Assembly: GCA_946494335.1 (NCBI GenBank)
Contig: CAMMBV010000007.1
Coordinates: forward strand, 1 to 64,000
Direction: 5' to 3'
From: an uncultured Ruminococcus sp.
GTDB taxonomy: Bacteria; Bacillota; Clostridia; Lachnospirales; Lachnospiraceae
Length of the DNA: 64,000 bases
Part shown: piece after piece, positions 1 through 7,132 of the stretch
Position numbering within the stretch: position 1 is the first letter of the stretch
Layout: each line of letters begins with the position of its first letter
Notes under the pieces: generated by a model
Seen by the model: the letters and a program-made list of their open reading frames with translations, nothing else
Told to the model about the DNA's origin: nothing
Database searches by the model: none
Made by a program: the position numbers and the translations under genes

Positions 1-55
1 TTGACTTTGGGACCCGCCAAAATATGAGGACGCTCGGGGCAGGGGCCCCGTTTAG
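1..55. repeat. 55-bp direct repeat, copy 1
   Basis: Bases 1-55 recur exactly at 171-225, giving a 170-bp period. The block contains a strong hairpin (CGGGGC at 35-40, loop AGGG, GCCCCG at 45-50) and starts at the first base of the window, so the repeat array may extend further upstream. No protein-coding sense is evident. It looks like an intergenic repeat or structured RNA element; identity with repeats elsewhere in the genome cannot be checked here. Confidence 0.9.
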
Positions 56-70
56 TCCGAATATTTTGTA

Positions 71-102
71 GAATTGTGACAGCACTTTGTGCGGAACAAT
101 TC
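71..102. repeat. Nested inverted repeat between the 55-bp copies
   Basis: GAATTGT (71-77) pairs with ACAATTC (96-102). Inside it, GCAC (82-85) pairs with GTGC (89-92) around a TTT loop. This forms one long interrupted hairpin in the spacer between the two 55-bp direct repeats. Together with the stems at 35-50, 133-175 and 205-220, it makes the first 230 bases unusually rich in secondary structure. Confidence 0.7.
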
Positions 103-132
103 GTCTGGTATGATAATCTCCCCAGGCAAAAG

Positions 133-175
133 GTCAACTGTCACTTCTGGGCTTGCACAGAATGTGATAGTTGAC
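133..175. repeat. 12-bp inverted repeat running into 55-bp copy 2
   Basis: Bases 133-144 (GTCAACTGTCAC) pair with 164-175 (GTGATAGTTGAC) with a single G-T position, and flanking bases extend the stem slightly. The 3' arm overlaps the start of the second 55-bp copy, so hairpin and direct repeat belong to one designed unit rather than lying next to each other by chance. Confidence 0.7.
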
Positions 176-225
176 TTTGGGACCCGCCAAAATATGAGGA
201 CGCTCGGGGCAGGGGCCCCGTTTAG
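171..225. repeat. 55-bp direct repeat, copy 2
   Basis: Exact copy of bases 1-55. It ends 13 bases before the stop codon of lrgB, so on the minus strand it lies in the 3' untranslated region of the lrgAB transcript. Its GC-rich hairpin (205-220) could end transcription or protect the RNA 3' end, but no run of T follows in either direction, so a standard intrinsic terminator is not supported. Confidence 0.9.
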
Positions 226-238
226 AAGGAGGTTAGTT

Positions 239-931
239 TTACACCATCCCCGCCACAAGAGGCGCCACAGCCACTGTCAGAATGCCGCTGGCAACAATGG
301 CAAGAGAACTCATAGCTCCCTGAATTTCTCCCATCTCAAGAGCTTTTGTTGTTCCAATGGCATGAGCGGAAGCTCCAAGAGCCAGCCCCTGGGCCACCGG
401 ATTTTTAATATGAAATATTTTAAAGACCATATTGGACACCACTGCCCCTATGATTCCCGTTGCCACCACCGCCGCCACGGTCACCGGAGAAAGTCCTCCT
501 ATTTCTTCCGACACACCGATGGCAATGGCCGTTGTTATGGATTTTGGAAGCAGCGACACAAGGATCTGATGATCCATTTTCAGCAGCGTACACAGGGAAA
601 CAACCAGCGCCATGGTAGCAGCGCAGCCTGCCGCCAGGCCACAGAGCACCGGCACCCAGTATTCTTTCAAAATTTTTATCTGCCGGTAAAGCGGAAGAGC
701 CAGACACACAGTGGCTGGTGTCAGCAGATAAGTCAGATAATCCGCTCCTCTGCTATAATCCTCAAAAGGAATATGCGTCACACAGAGAAATACTATGATC
801 AGTACAATCGCCACCAGCAGCGGATTAAAAATTCCCATCCGGCATACTTTCCGGATTTTTGTCCCCAGAAAATATGCCCCAAGAGACAGAAAAAAACCAA
901 AATAAACAGACTGGGTAAAAACATCACGCAT
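239..931 (-). CDS. lrgB: LrgB/CidB-family membrane protein
   Basis: A 230-residue multi-spanning membrane protein of the LrgB/CidB (YohK) family, the partner of the holin-like LrgA. Family members modulate murein hydrolase export and autolysis; some act in pyruvate or 3-hydroxypropionate transport. About six hydrophobic segments are visible, with the family-typical stretch containing PKSITTAIAIGVSEEIGG near residues 130-147 and a GASAHAIGTTKA motif near 187-198. Its ATG overlaps the end of lrgA by 8 bases, so the pair is translationally coupled. The GGGGGAG ribosome binding site lies inside the last codons of lrgA. Length is normal for the family. Confidence 0.9.
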   Translation of the reverse strand: MRDVFTQSVYFGFFLSLGAYFLGTKIRKVCRMGIFNPLLVAIVLIIVFLCVTHIPFEDYSRGADYLTYLLTPATVCLALPLYRQIKILKEYWVPVLCGLAAGCAATMALVVSLCTLLKMDHQILVSLLPKSITTAIAIGVSEEIGGLSPVTVAAVVATGIIGAVVSNMVFKIFHIKNPVAQGLALGASAHAIGTTKALEMGEIQGAMSSLAIVASGILTVAVAPLVAGMV

Positions 932-1301
932 CCTTTTTCTCCCCCTTCTTTTTCTTACCGGTCAAAGCCATAACGCCCTGAACCGTAAGCCCCGTAGCCG
1001 CCATAACCAGGACTGTGGAGATCAGCACCACCAGGGCAAAAGGCAGAATACTGTCCGCTATCTTCGTATAATGTTCCATAATCTCCACTCCCGGCCCGAT
1101 AAACATCACCGGCATTACCGCCAGCAGCCACTGAGCCGTATCTTCAATCTGCTCCTCTTTCACAATATGAAGGCACAGACAGATGAAAAGAATTACCATT
1201 CCATACACACTGGCAGGTACCGGCAGCGGAATCAGCACGTGCAGCATTTCACCTGCGAAGGTGATGCCGCCGATAATCATAATCTGCATCAGATATTTCA
1301 T
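924..1301 (-). CDS. lrgA: LrgA/CidA-family holin-like protein
   Basis: A small membrane protein (125 residues) of the CidA/LrgA holin-like family with about four hydrophobic segments, encoded directly upstream of lrgB. The longer reading frame starting at 1358 is less likely: the ATG at 1299-1301 is preceded by a strong GGAGG site, and residues from there (MKYLMQ) begin the first membrane helix. The C-terminus is strongly basic (KKKKGEKK). The 5' leader carries a terminator-like hairpin at 1351-1378, so expression may be attenuated. LrgAB are usually controlled by LytSR or by carbon and pyruvate status; no regulator gene lies in this window. Confidence 0.88.
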   Translation of the reverse strand: MKYLMQIMIIGGITFAGEMLHVLIPLPVPASVYGMVILFICLCLHIVKEEQIEDTAQWLLAVMPVMFIGPGVEIMEHYTKIADSILPFALVVLISTVLVMAATGLTVQGVMALTGKKKKGEKKDA

Positions 1302-1350
1302 ACGGTTTTCCTCCTCTGACAAACACATCCGTTTAATGCGGATATAGACA

Positions 1351-1378
1351 AAAAACAAAAGCCCTGCGACAGGCTTTT
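1351..1378 (-). terminator. Terminator-like hairpin in the lrgA leader
   Basis: On the minus strand AAAAGCCTG pairs with CAGGGCTTTT (one bulge) and is followed by GTTTTTTG. It lies about 50 bases upstream of the lrgA start and is oriented to stop transcription entering lrgAB. It could be an attenuator or a block to read-through from the int/tRNA side; no minus-strand gene lies between it and position 2760. Confidence 0.6.
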
Positions 1379-1439
1379 ACAGCAAATACACCATGTAGTA
1401 GTATACTGCACCATACTTCAAAAATCCAGCAAAATCCGA

Positions 1440-1468
1440 TTGTATTTCCCTCCTTTTTACGCTATAAT
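1440..1468 (+). promoter_or_regulatory. Sigma-A type promoter of ldh
   Basis: TTGTAT (1440-1445), a 17-base spacer and TATAAT (1463-1468), with a predicted start near 1475 and a leader of about 35 bases to the ldh ATG. A GAGAGG ribosome binding site follows. Confidence 0.75.
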
Positions 1469-1508
1469 AGGTTCAGACTGTAGAGTTGAAAGAGAGGAAA
1501 ACTAAATT

Positions 1509-2453
1509 ATGGCTATGAAGAAAAAAGACAAAATTGTTGTAATCGGCGCCGGAAATGTCGGAGAGACAATTGCCTACACCCTGATGATTCGGGAACTGGC
1601 AAATGAAATCGTTCTGGTTGACCTGAATGAAAAGCGCGCAAAAGGAAGCGCTCTGGATATCGCACACGGAACAGCATTCTATGATCAGATCACAATCCGT
1701 GCCGGCGGATATGAAGAGTGCGCTGATGCCAGCATCATTATTGTATCTGCAGGCGTTGGCCGTAAACCGGGACAGACCCGCCTTGAACTGGCTCAGACAA
1801 ATATTTCTATCGCTAAGAGCATCGCCAGAAATATTATGGAATATGCAGAAAATCCTCTGCTTGTTGTTGTATCCAATCCGGTGGACGTACTCACCATGGC
1901 GATCCAGAAAGAAACAGGATTACCCAGCAGCCGCGTTATCGGTACCGGTACATCTTTGGATACCGCACGTCTGCGTTACCTGATCGGAAGAGAATGCGGC
2001 GTCAGCATCAGCGACGTTATTGCATACGTTCTCGGTGAACATGGCGACAGCCAGGTTCCGCTGTGGAGCCGTGTAAGACTGGGCGGTATTTCTCTGAAAG
2101 GTTTTACCGAGCAGTTAAATATCAATATTGATTATGCGGCACTCGCTGCTGAGGCAAAAGATTCCGGTGCAGAAATTATTGCAGAAAAAGGCGCTACCTA
2201 CAATGGTATAGCCATGGCAACCTCCCGAATCGTAGAAGCTATCGTAAAAAATGAACATGCTGTACTGGCCGTATCCCACGTTCTGGGAGAAGAGTTTGGT
2301 GACTGGGCAGGTATCTCCATGAGTGTTCCCTGTATCGTAGATGCGCACGGAATCGCCAAATCCGTAAACATCAACATGGAAGACTATGAGCGTGAGGCTC
2401 TGAACCGTTCTGCTCAGACTCTTCGTGAGTTCTGGAATAATCTGGAGCAGTAA
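1509..2453 (+). CDS. ldh: L-lactate dehydrogenase
   Basis: A 314-residue NAD-dependent L-lactate dehydrogenase that reduces pyruvate to lactate in fermentation. The Rossmann motif GAGNVG is at residues 13-18. The specificity loop reads GRKPGQTRLEL, with glutamine at 89 (LDH-type; malate dehydrogenases have arginine there) and Arg91. The catalytic pair is Asp151 (SLDTARLR, with Arg154) and His178 in GEHGDS. Length matches the family. The gene has its own promoter at 1440-1468 and stands alone. ATG at 1509 or the second ATG two codons later are both possible starts. Confidence 0.95.
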   Translation: MAMKKKDKIVVIGAGNVGETIAYTLMIRELANEIVLVDLNEKRAKGSALDIAHGTAFYDQITIRAGGYEECADASIIIVSAGVGRKPGQTRLELAQTNISIAKSIARNIMEYAENPLLVVVSNPVDVLTMAIQKETGLPSSRVIGTGTSLDTARLRYLIGRECGVSISDVIAYVLGEHGDSQVPLWSRVRLGGISLKGFTEQLNINIDYAALAAEAKDSGAEIIAEKGATYNGIAMATSRIVEAIVKNEHAVLAVSHVLGEEFGDWAGISMSVPCIVDAHGIAKSVNINMEDYEREALNRSAQTLREFWNNLEQ

Positions 2454-2574
2454 TCACTCCGTATACTATTTCTGAGGGCAGGTCCGCCGAACAGATATCT
2501 TTCTTATCCGGCGGCTGTCCCCAGGTTAATAAAAAAAGGATAATAAAAAAATAAAATATTTTCCAAAAAAACAA

Positions 2575-2603
2575 TTGACAAATAGCCTTTTGTGCTTTAT
2601 AAT
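2575..2603 (+). promoter_or_regulatory. Consensus promoter of tRNA-Leu
   Basis: TTGACA (2575-2580), 17-base spacer, TATAAT (2598-2603): a perfect sigma-A consensus, as expected for a stable RNA gene. It is followed 44 bases later by the tRNA. Confidence 0.9.
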
Positions 2604-2647
2604 TTTCACTGTTGACGCCGAAAGGTACAACAAAGACAACTGAATAT

Positions 2648-2731
2648 GCGGGAGTGCTGGAATTGGCAGACAGGCTAGACTAAGGATCTAGTGGTTGTAT
2701 GATCGTGTGGGTTCAAGTCCCATCTCCCGCA
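2648..2731 (+). tRNA. tRNA-Leu (anticodon AAG)
   Basis: An 84-base class II tRNA with a long variable arm. The acceptor stem GCGGGAG (2648-2654) pairs with CTCCCGC (2724-2730). The anticodon arm CTAGA-CTAAGGA-TCTAG gives anticodon AAG, which decodes CUU/CUC after A-to-I editing. The T loop GGTTCAAGTCC is standard. CCA is not encoded. The last 20 bases of the gene (2712-2731) form the start of the direct repeat that bounds the integrated element, so this tRNA is its insertion site. Confidence 0.93.
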
Positions 2732-2877
2732 GTTATTTTTGTGCGCTGAAAGCCTTGTTTTATGCGGGGTTTTCAGCTTTTTCCCTATGCGGAAAAGATA
2801 TTATTTTTAAGTCCCTTGAAGTCCCTTTTTCCGGCATCTCTTCTGTATCTCCCAGAGCTTTTCTGATCATGGAATCC
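2712..2877. repeat. attL-side 166-bp direct repeat
   Basis: Bases 2712-2877 recur at 7317-7482 with three mismatches (offset 4605). The repeat spans the last 20 bases of tRNA-Leu, the short spacer, and the last 39 codons plus stop of the integrase gene. The tRNA part is what integration would duplicate; the integrase part is not, and implies an older, related element beyond the right end. Confidence 0.95.
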
Positions 2878-4124
2878 GTTTCTTTCAAATCCTCTGTATT
2901 GAAAATGTAATGCCTCAGCGTTGTTGATTCGTCTGCATGACCCAGAGCGTCTTTAACTGCGCTTAGATTCACTCCATTATGATACAGTTTCGATGCATAC
3001 GTTTTTCTGATTTTGTGCATTGTCTTGACAGGCATTCCTATAAACTCGCATCCTCGCCGTATTTGTGCATCTATGGCATCCGGCGTAAGAATATGGTTTT
3101 CCCGTACAAAGATAAAATCCTGATAAGAATACCCATATGTCCGGTTAATCTCTATCGCCCTGCGGATAATATCCTGTGCTTTTTTGGTCAGAGGCAGCCA
3201 CCGATCACCTTCTTCTGATTTTGTATATTCCACTACATGGAATCCTGCGCTTTTTATATGCTGCAAATCAGTTATATCAAAACGTTCTACCACCTGGCGA
3301 TGTATATGTATCCGTTCCCCTGCAATATCGCTTTCAGAAATAGCCAATATTTCTCCTTTTCTTGTGCCAAGTTCAAAATCCAGAAGAACGGCAAGACAGG
3401 CAGTATTTTGCGGATTGTTCATCAATCTTCGCTCCATTTCATCGAAAAGCAGTTCTTTTTCTTTCTCACTGTATACCTGTACTGCACTCGGTGATTTTTT
3501 ATCCGATGAAAATTTTTTCCGATTCACTTTATTGCGATATGGAGAACGCTCCATGTATTCTGCATCTACCGCATATTCATAAGCCTGTTTTATAATACCA
3601 CATATATTTAAAAATGCTTTCCGCTTCAAGTGGTATTCATTCATGATGCCGTTGAAAAAAGTATCAATATCAATTTTGGTAACTTTCAAAAATGGCTTGT
3701 TGATCAGTTCTGGATGCGGCATATAAAACTTTTTCCAGTCTGCCATCATTCTGCGAATTGTGCCTGCACTAACTTCCTGTTTTTTATAATCCATAAATTC
3801 AAGAAAGAGCGCGTTTAACGTCATATTCCATTTTTGAGAATTATTCTCCTGATACTCTTTTGTATATTCTACAATCATATCGTCAAGATCTTCTCGTCTC
3901 TTCCTCTTAATCCGTTTCTTTCCTGACTTTGATTGCATGTACGGAACATCGGTATACCATCTTCCCTCCTTTTCGTTGTACCATATAGAATATGGATGTT
4001 TCTTTAATATTTCTTTTCTTTTATTCATAGCAATTTGCTCCTGAACATCTGACACATTTATCATATTATGTTCCACGGCATATTGCAATAATTCTTCACT
4101 ATATTTTTCTTTTGATTGTGTCAT
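2760..4124 (-). CDS. Tyrosine-type site-specific integrase
   Basis: A 454-residue phage/ICE-type tyrosine recombinase. An N-terminal arm-binding region (about residues 40-90) is followed by a core-binding SAM-like domain (about 98-200) and the catalytic domain. Catalytic residues are visible in order: Arg255 (ELGTRKGEI), Lys302, His370 and Arg373 (HKIRKT), His396 (LGHADESTT) and the nucleophile Tyr406 (RHYIF). The stop codon lies 28 bases from the tRNA-Leu end, so attL overlaps the gene's 3' flank. The start at 4124 has only a distant GGGAG upstream, so a slightly internal start is possible. No xis gene is visible upstream. Confidence 0.93.
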   Translation of the reverse strand: MTQSKEKYSEELLQYAVEHNMINVSDVQEQIAMNKRKEILKKHPYSIWYNEKEGRWYTDVPYMQSKSGKKRIKRKRREDLDDMIVEYTKEYQENNSQKWNMTLNALFLEFMDYKKQEVSAGTIRRMMADWKKFYMPHPELINKPFLKVTKIDIDTFFNGIMNEYHLKRKAFLNICGIIKQAYEYAVDAEYMERSPYRNKVNRKKFSSDKKSPSAVQVYSEKEKELLFDEMERRLMNNPQNTACLAVLLDFELGTRKGEILAISESDIAGERIHIHRQVVERFDITDLQHIKSAGFHVVEYTKSEEGDRWLPLTKKAQDIIRRAIEINRTYGYSYQDFIFVRENHILTPDAIDAQIRRGCEFIGMPVKTMHKIRKTYASKLYHNGVNLSAVKDALGHADESTTLRHYIFNTEDLKETDSMIRKALGDTEEMPEKGTSRDLKIISFPHREKAENPA

Positions 4125-4284
4125 CTATGTAAACTATTACTCCCATCCTATAATTATTTTTTCTCCTATAAACCGTTTTCACTTTTGTAATCCTCTTCTC
4201 TTCAAAATCTTTTCTATTGTTATTCCAGGAAGATTACACGCATGGCAACCTTCCTGATTTCACATATGTAGTTACTGATCTGCA

Positions 4285-5441
4285 CTATGCTGCCTCGCCA
4301 GACGGTGGCGGGAAACCTTCTGTATTCTGTTTCCGTCTTTGGCAATACTCCAAATATGCTGCATGAATCTGTTGAATGATTTCTTCTGCCTTTTCTCCAT
4401 CTTTTTGCAGATACACACTGTCTGATTCACAGCGTCTGACAAGGCTTTTATATATACGTGTGCAGTGCCCGTATTGATCAAATGCCTTAATATGCGGCAG
4501 CAGTTCTTCCAATCCTAACAATACCGGAACCTGTGTCTGCTGCTCCAGACTGGAACACTCCGTCAAAAAATTATCCTGCCACTTTCTTTTGTGTTCCTTT
4601 TTGTGCCGCAGCATCATTTTCCGCAAACGCTCCCCATTTTGAAGCTGCCATTTCCGATAGCGATTTTCAAACAGCTTTCTAAATTGCCGATAGAAAAACT
4701 CATTAATTTTATCATCCGATAAATCTCTGACCAGATTAGAGCCAAACGCTTCTTTTATTTTCTGAGACGTTTTCAGCGTAAATTCCATCCGCATTATTGG
4801 TTCGGAAGGTACGGCCTTTTGGGTATCCTTCAGCTGTTTTCCCTTGTCATAAATTTTAATACCGGTAGATGAGTTTGCTCGGTAAAACGTCTCTGTTTCC
4901 AGTCGTATCTGCTTTTTATTTACCTGCTGCACCTGTCCCATTTTCTGGAAACTCTGCGGTAGATTAAACATCATCAGACGTAATACCCGGTGATACTTAT
5001 AAAATTCATGCACAAGGGGGAACGTACAATTGATTTCCATGGAAGAAAACCTGATATTATCTAAGTCCGCAACAATCCCATATTCTTCATACAGATATTC
5101 AAATACTTCTACCGTATAATCTTTGTACTGCTCCACTGTCAGATTCTGCAAATTTCCCTGTATATGATCTCCTGTCACAAGATCAAGCCTGGCATAATCC
5201 TGTTTGAAATCTGTCTGTTTTCTGACCCCGGCTGTTAAAATCCCGAAATGGGAATGATCTTCTATTTTGAGCCATCGAAAACCATGTCCATTTATAAGCT
5301 GGTAGAGGAATCGTCCTTCCTCATCAATGGTAACATTAGGACGCCATTTCAGCTTTGCATAATCAAGATTAAGAATCCGGAATCCTGTCAGGACTGTTCT
5401 GTCCAGCCCTATCTGTTTTTTTAAAACTTCTTCGATAACAT
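4285..5441 (-). pseudogene. Replication-initiator-like protein, frameshifted near the start
   Basis: The open part (4285-5178, 297 residues from a GTG) continues in frame upstream to about 5439 without stops, but that frame has no start codon. The only ATG with a good ribosome binding site (AGGAGG, ATG at 5439-5441) opens a different frame that stops after six codons, so one base appears to be missing within the first codons. The repaired product would be about 385 residues. The features KIYDKGKQL and MRMEFTLKTSQKIKEAFG resemble gene II/X-type rolling-circle replication proteins, but I cannot confirm the family. The C-terminal third is very basic and rich in Arg/Lys/Gln. Either a true pseudogene, a sequencing error, or rescue from the internal GTG. 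Confidence 0.6.
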
Positions 5442-5581
5442 AAAACCTCCTTTGATTTGAAAAAATCGTATTTTACCATATTCAATTTTTATCTATATAA
5501 AAACCAGAGAATGCCCGCGCGCTTTTGACACTGTCTGATTGAATTTTTTGGAAAATATCTCAGATCTTGAGAAAAAGAAAA

Positions 5582-5607
5582 CCGCCAAGTACAATCTCAC
5601 TTAGCGG
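5582..5607 (-). terminator. Rho-independent terminator in the rep leader / downstream of vapD
   Basis: GCCGCTAAGT pairs with ACTTGGCGG (one mismatch) on the minus strand and is followed by TTTTCTTTTT. It lies 235 bases beyond the vapD stop and 140 bases before the rep-like ATG, downstream of the promoter at 5733-5761. It could end the vapD transcript and also attenuate the rep-like gene. Confidence 0.7.
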
Positions 5608-5706
5608 CAAAATACACTTTCTAAAGACTACACACCGTCTATTGTCCCCATACCCCAAAATGTTACTTTTAACCACTAAAGAATTTTTATGATTTTAGGA
5701 CAATTT

Positions 5707-5716
5707 GCACCGGTGC
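5707..5716. promoter_or_regulatory. 10-bp perfect palindrome near the rep-like transcription start
   Basis: GCACCGGTGC lies about 10-19 bases downstream of the predicted start of the 5733-5761 promoter. Its position is right for a repressor operator. The binding protein is unknown. Confidence 0.35.
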
Positions 5717-5732
5717 ATTTGTTTACACTTTA

Positions 5733-5761
5733 AATATAGCACATACGTTCTGCTTGTGCAA
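5733..5761 (-). promoter_or_regulatory. Promoter reading towards the rep-like gene
   Basis: On the minus strand TTGCAC (5756-5761), 17-base spacer, TATATT (5733-5738). It predicts a leader of nearly 290 bases before the rep-like ATG, containing the palindrome at 5707-5716 and the hairpin at 5582-5607. The 400-base stretch 5442-5841 holds these signals and no gene. Confidence 0.6.
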
Positions 5762-5841
5762 GCATTTTTTTAAAAAACAGAAAAAAATATCTTACCCTCA
5801 CTGCACAAATATTACCATTTCCTGCAAAAAAAGACAGCCTT

Positions 5842-6186
5842 TCAACTGCCTTTTATATCATCTGGCTCCACTACATCATTATCAAACAACTGCATAAGAT
5901 CATGATTCACGCCTACATTTGTCACTTCAAAATGATTCAGGCATTTATCCAGCCACGGAAATTCTTGACGCATTTTATTCACTAAATCAAATATTTCAAG
6001 GTCTGTCGTTTTTGCCTTAGAGTGGTATCCGGAATATTGTACATGCAGGAAAGCATGATTCTCTAAAAATTTTTGTATCTTTCGATAAGCACCATTTGGA
6101 TTAGCTTCTGAAAAGTATCGTTCCAAATCCTTTACCCTCAAATCAAAGTATAGTGCTTTTAAATGCTTCGTTTCACGCTTTGTCAT
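5842..6186 (-). CDS. vapD: VapD-family endoribonuclease (toxin-like)
   Basis: A 114-residue VapD homologue. VapD proteins are small Cas2-like-fold ribonucleases; in Haemophilus and Xylella they act as toxins with a VapX antitoxin. The family pattern is visible: an early hydrophobic strand ending in FDL (ALYFDL, about residues 11-16) with the conserved acidic residue, AYRKIQKFLENHAF near 33-46, FPWLDK near 75-80 and the final strand before a short acidic tail. The ATG overlaps the stop of the upstream gene by one base (TAATG), so the two genes are translationally coupled. Being in a mobile element suggests an addiction or anti-phage role. Which ribonuclease activity it has is not shown by sequence. 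Confidence 0.82.
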   Translation of the reverse strand: MTKRETKHLKALYFDLRVKDLERYFSEANPNGAYRKIQKFLENHAFLHVQYSGYHSKAKTTDLEIFDLVNKMRQEFPWLDKCLNHFEVTNVGVNHDLMQLFDNDVVEPDDIKGS

Positions 6187-6521
6187 TATGCTACGCTTAA
6201 TCTCCTTGTATAGTGATACAATACATCTTCTACGGCATAATCCTCTTCATTTTCTCCATCGTCACTGTTATACCATATCCATTTGGTCACATAATCCATA
6301 AACCAGGATTTATCTTTCAAAGCAGTGATTATAAAGCCAAACGCTCCGTAGTCCTCCGGGTTCCCGTTTCCACAGAAAAAAATTGCCCCATTGCTCCCCT
6401 CTTCCTTGCGTAATTGATAATTTGCAAAAGTTTTTTCCAACGCCTGATAAATACTTTCTGCTGAATATTTCTTTTCTGTCAGAATTTTATCATCATCCAG
6501 TTTTATTTCTAATTTAAGCAT
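6186..6521 (-). CDS. Unknown 111-residue protein coupled to VapD (candidate antitoxin)
   Basis: No family recognised. The start is set at 6521, where GGGAGG sits six bases before ATG; an in-frame start at 6536 lacks this. The protein is acidic (many Asp/Glu, for example SDDGENEEDY near the C-terminus), with an N-terminal beta-like stretch (MLKLEIKLDDDK), a helix around residues 20-40 and a Cys-Gly-Asn-Gly motif near 50. It has no membrane segment and no obvious HTH. Its stop codon overlaps the start of vapD, it comes first in the pair and is acidic: all typical of an antitoxin, so it may neutralise VapD by direct binding. It does not look like the known VapX. This role is inference only. Confidence 0.72.
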   Translation of the reverse strand: MLKLEIKLDDDKILTEKKYSAESIYQALEKTFANYQLRKEEGSNGAIFFCGNGNPEDYGAFGFIITALKDKSWFMDYVTKWIWYNSDDGENEEDYAVEDVLYHYTRRLSVA

Positions 6522-6603
6522 ATAACTTCCTCCCAAATCTATATTATAGAACCATTTGCTATAAGTATATCATACTTCAAAGAATTTTCCAGTACCGCGA
6601 TGA

Positions 6604-6814
6604 TTAAAACGTCTGCACATCCACGCCACATCTGTACTTTTCATCGAGAATTACTACACCACATTTTCTTCCTGCCAGACAATCAAAAACAATATTTCAT
6701 ATCAAGCTGCTTTCGTTCGATAATTTTAAAACGATCCGCATTCTTCGAGTAGAACACCTTATTCTCTGTCAGATTAAATGCCTTACCAGCAATATGTAAA
6801 CCCACCCACGGATA
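6604..6814 (-). pseudogene. Degraded coding remnant
   Basis: Minus-strand frame from 6814 reads YPWVGLHIAGKAFNLTEN and onward for about 43 codons, then hits a stop. A second frame overlaps and continues for about 25 codons (DCLAGRKCGVVILDEKY) to a TAA at 6604-6606. The two pieces look like one gene broken by a frameshift, with no start codon at the upstream end. Family not recognised. This, a terminator and the small frame at 6965-7132 are all I see between 6522 and 7316. Confidence 0.4.
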
Positions 6815-6887
6815 CTATCATTTCCTGAAAACAAAAACTGAAACAGTAACTAGCCTATGGTTTAAGTCACCATACCAAAAACGGCAT

Positions 6888-6922
6888 AAAACCCGGAGGT
6901 ATTGCACAACTTCCGGATTTTT
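6888..6922. terminator. Bidirectional terminator-like hairpin
   Basis: CCGGAGGT (6893-6900) pairs with ACTTCCGG (6909-6916), with A-runs on one side and T-runs on the other for both strands. It lies about 45 bases beyond the stop of the small minus-strand frame ending at 6965. Confidence 0.6.
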
Positions 6923-6964
6923 GCTGTATCCATATGAACTATTCACATCTTTAAACGTTTTCTA

Positions 6965-7132
6965 TTAAATCCGATCTGTAATGGGTTTCAGTGTAATCTG
7001 ATATTTTTCCCCGGATATCAACTCCATTTTCAGAGACTTGGTCGATTCATCCACAATCAAAGTAGCAAGCTGTATTTTATTGCTGTAATTTAAAATTTCA
7101 TACAACATATACAAAAAATATTTTGTTCTCAT
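6965..7132 (-). CDS. Possible small protein, 55 residues
   Basis: A short minus-strand frame starting MRTKYFLYMLYEIL and ending KPITDRI, with GGGAG eight bases before the ATG and a terminator-like hairpin just downstream. The sequence is amphipathic at the N-terminus and strand-like after that. An overlapping frame upstream (beginning MKETMCMNRV, preceded by AGGAGG) also runs for 28 codons and stops inside this gene, so the two could be parts of one frameshifted gene. No family recognised. It is the last frame before the right end of the element. Confidence 0.35.
   Translation of the reverse strand: MRTKYFLYMLYEILNYSNKIQLATLIVDESTKSLKMELISGEKYQITLKPITDRI

Noticed and set aside
52-258. 68-residue minus-strand frame through the 55-bp repeat region
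   Set aside because: It runs through the direct repeat and hairpins, has no ribosome binding site and no protein features; it is better explained as a frame within a non-coding repeat.
89-973. 294-residue plus-strand frame opposite lrgB
   Set aside because: Antisense to a clear LrgB gene; His/Arg-rich composition typical of a shadow frame and no ribosome binding site.
1509-2453. Malate dehydrogenase instead of lactate dehydrogenase
   Set aside because: The specificity position is glutamine (Gln89), which selects pyruvate; malate dehydrogenases carry arginine.
2454-2574. Intrinsic terminator after ldh
   Set aside because: There is an imperfect stem (CCGCCG/CGGCGG with flanking CAG/CTG and GGG/CCC) but no T-run follows on the plus strand.
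5406-5441. Programmed ribosomal frameshift at the T4-A7 run
   Set aside because: The six-codon first frame lacks a proper heptamer aligned for -1 slippage (tRNA re-pairing would be GTT against TTT) and frameshifting this early has no known precedent in the family; a base loss is simpler.
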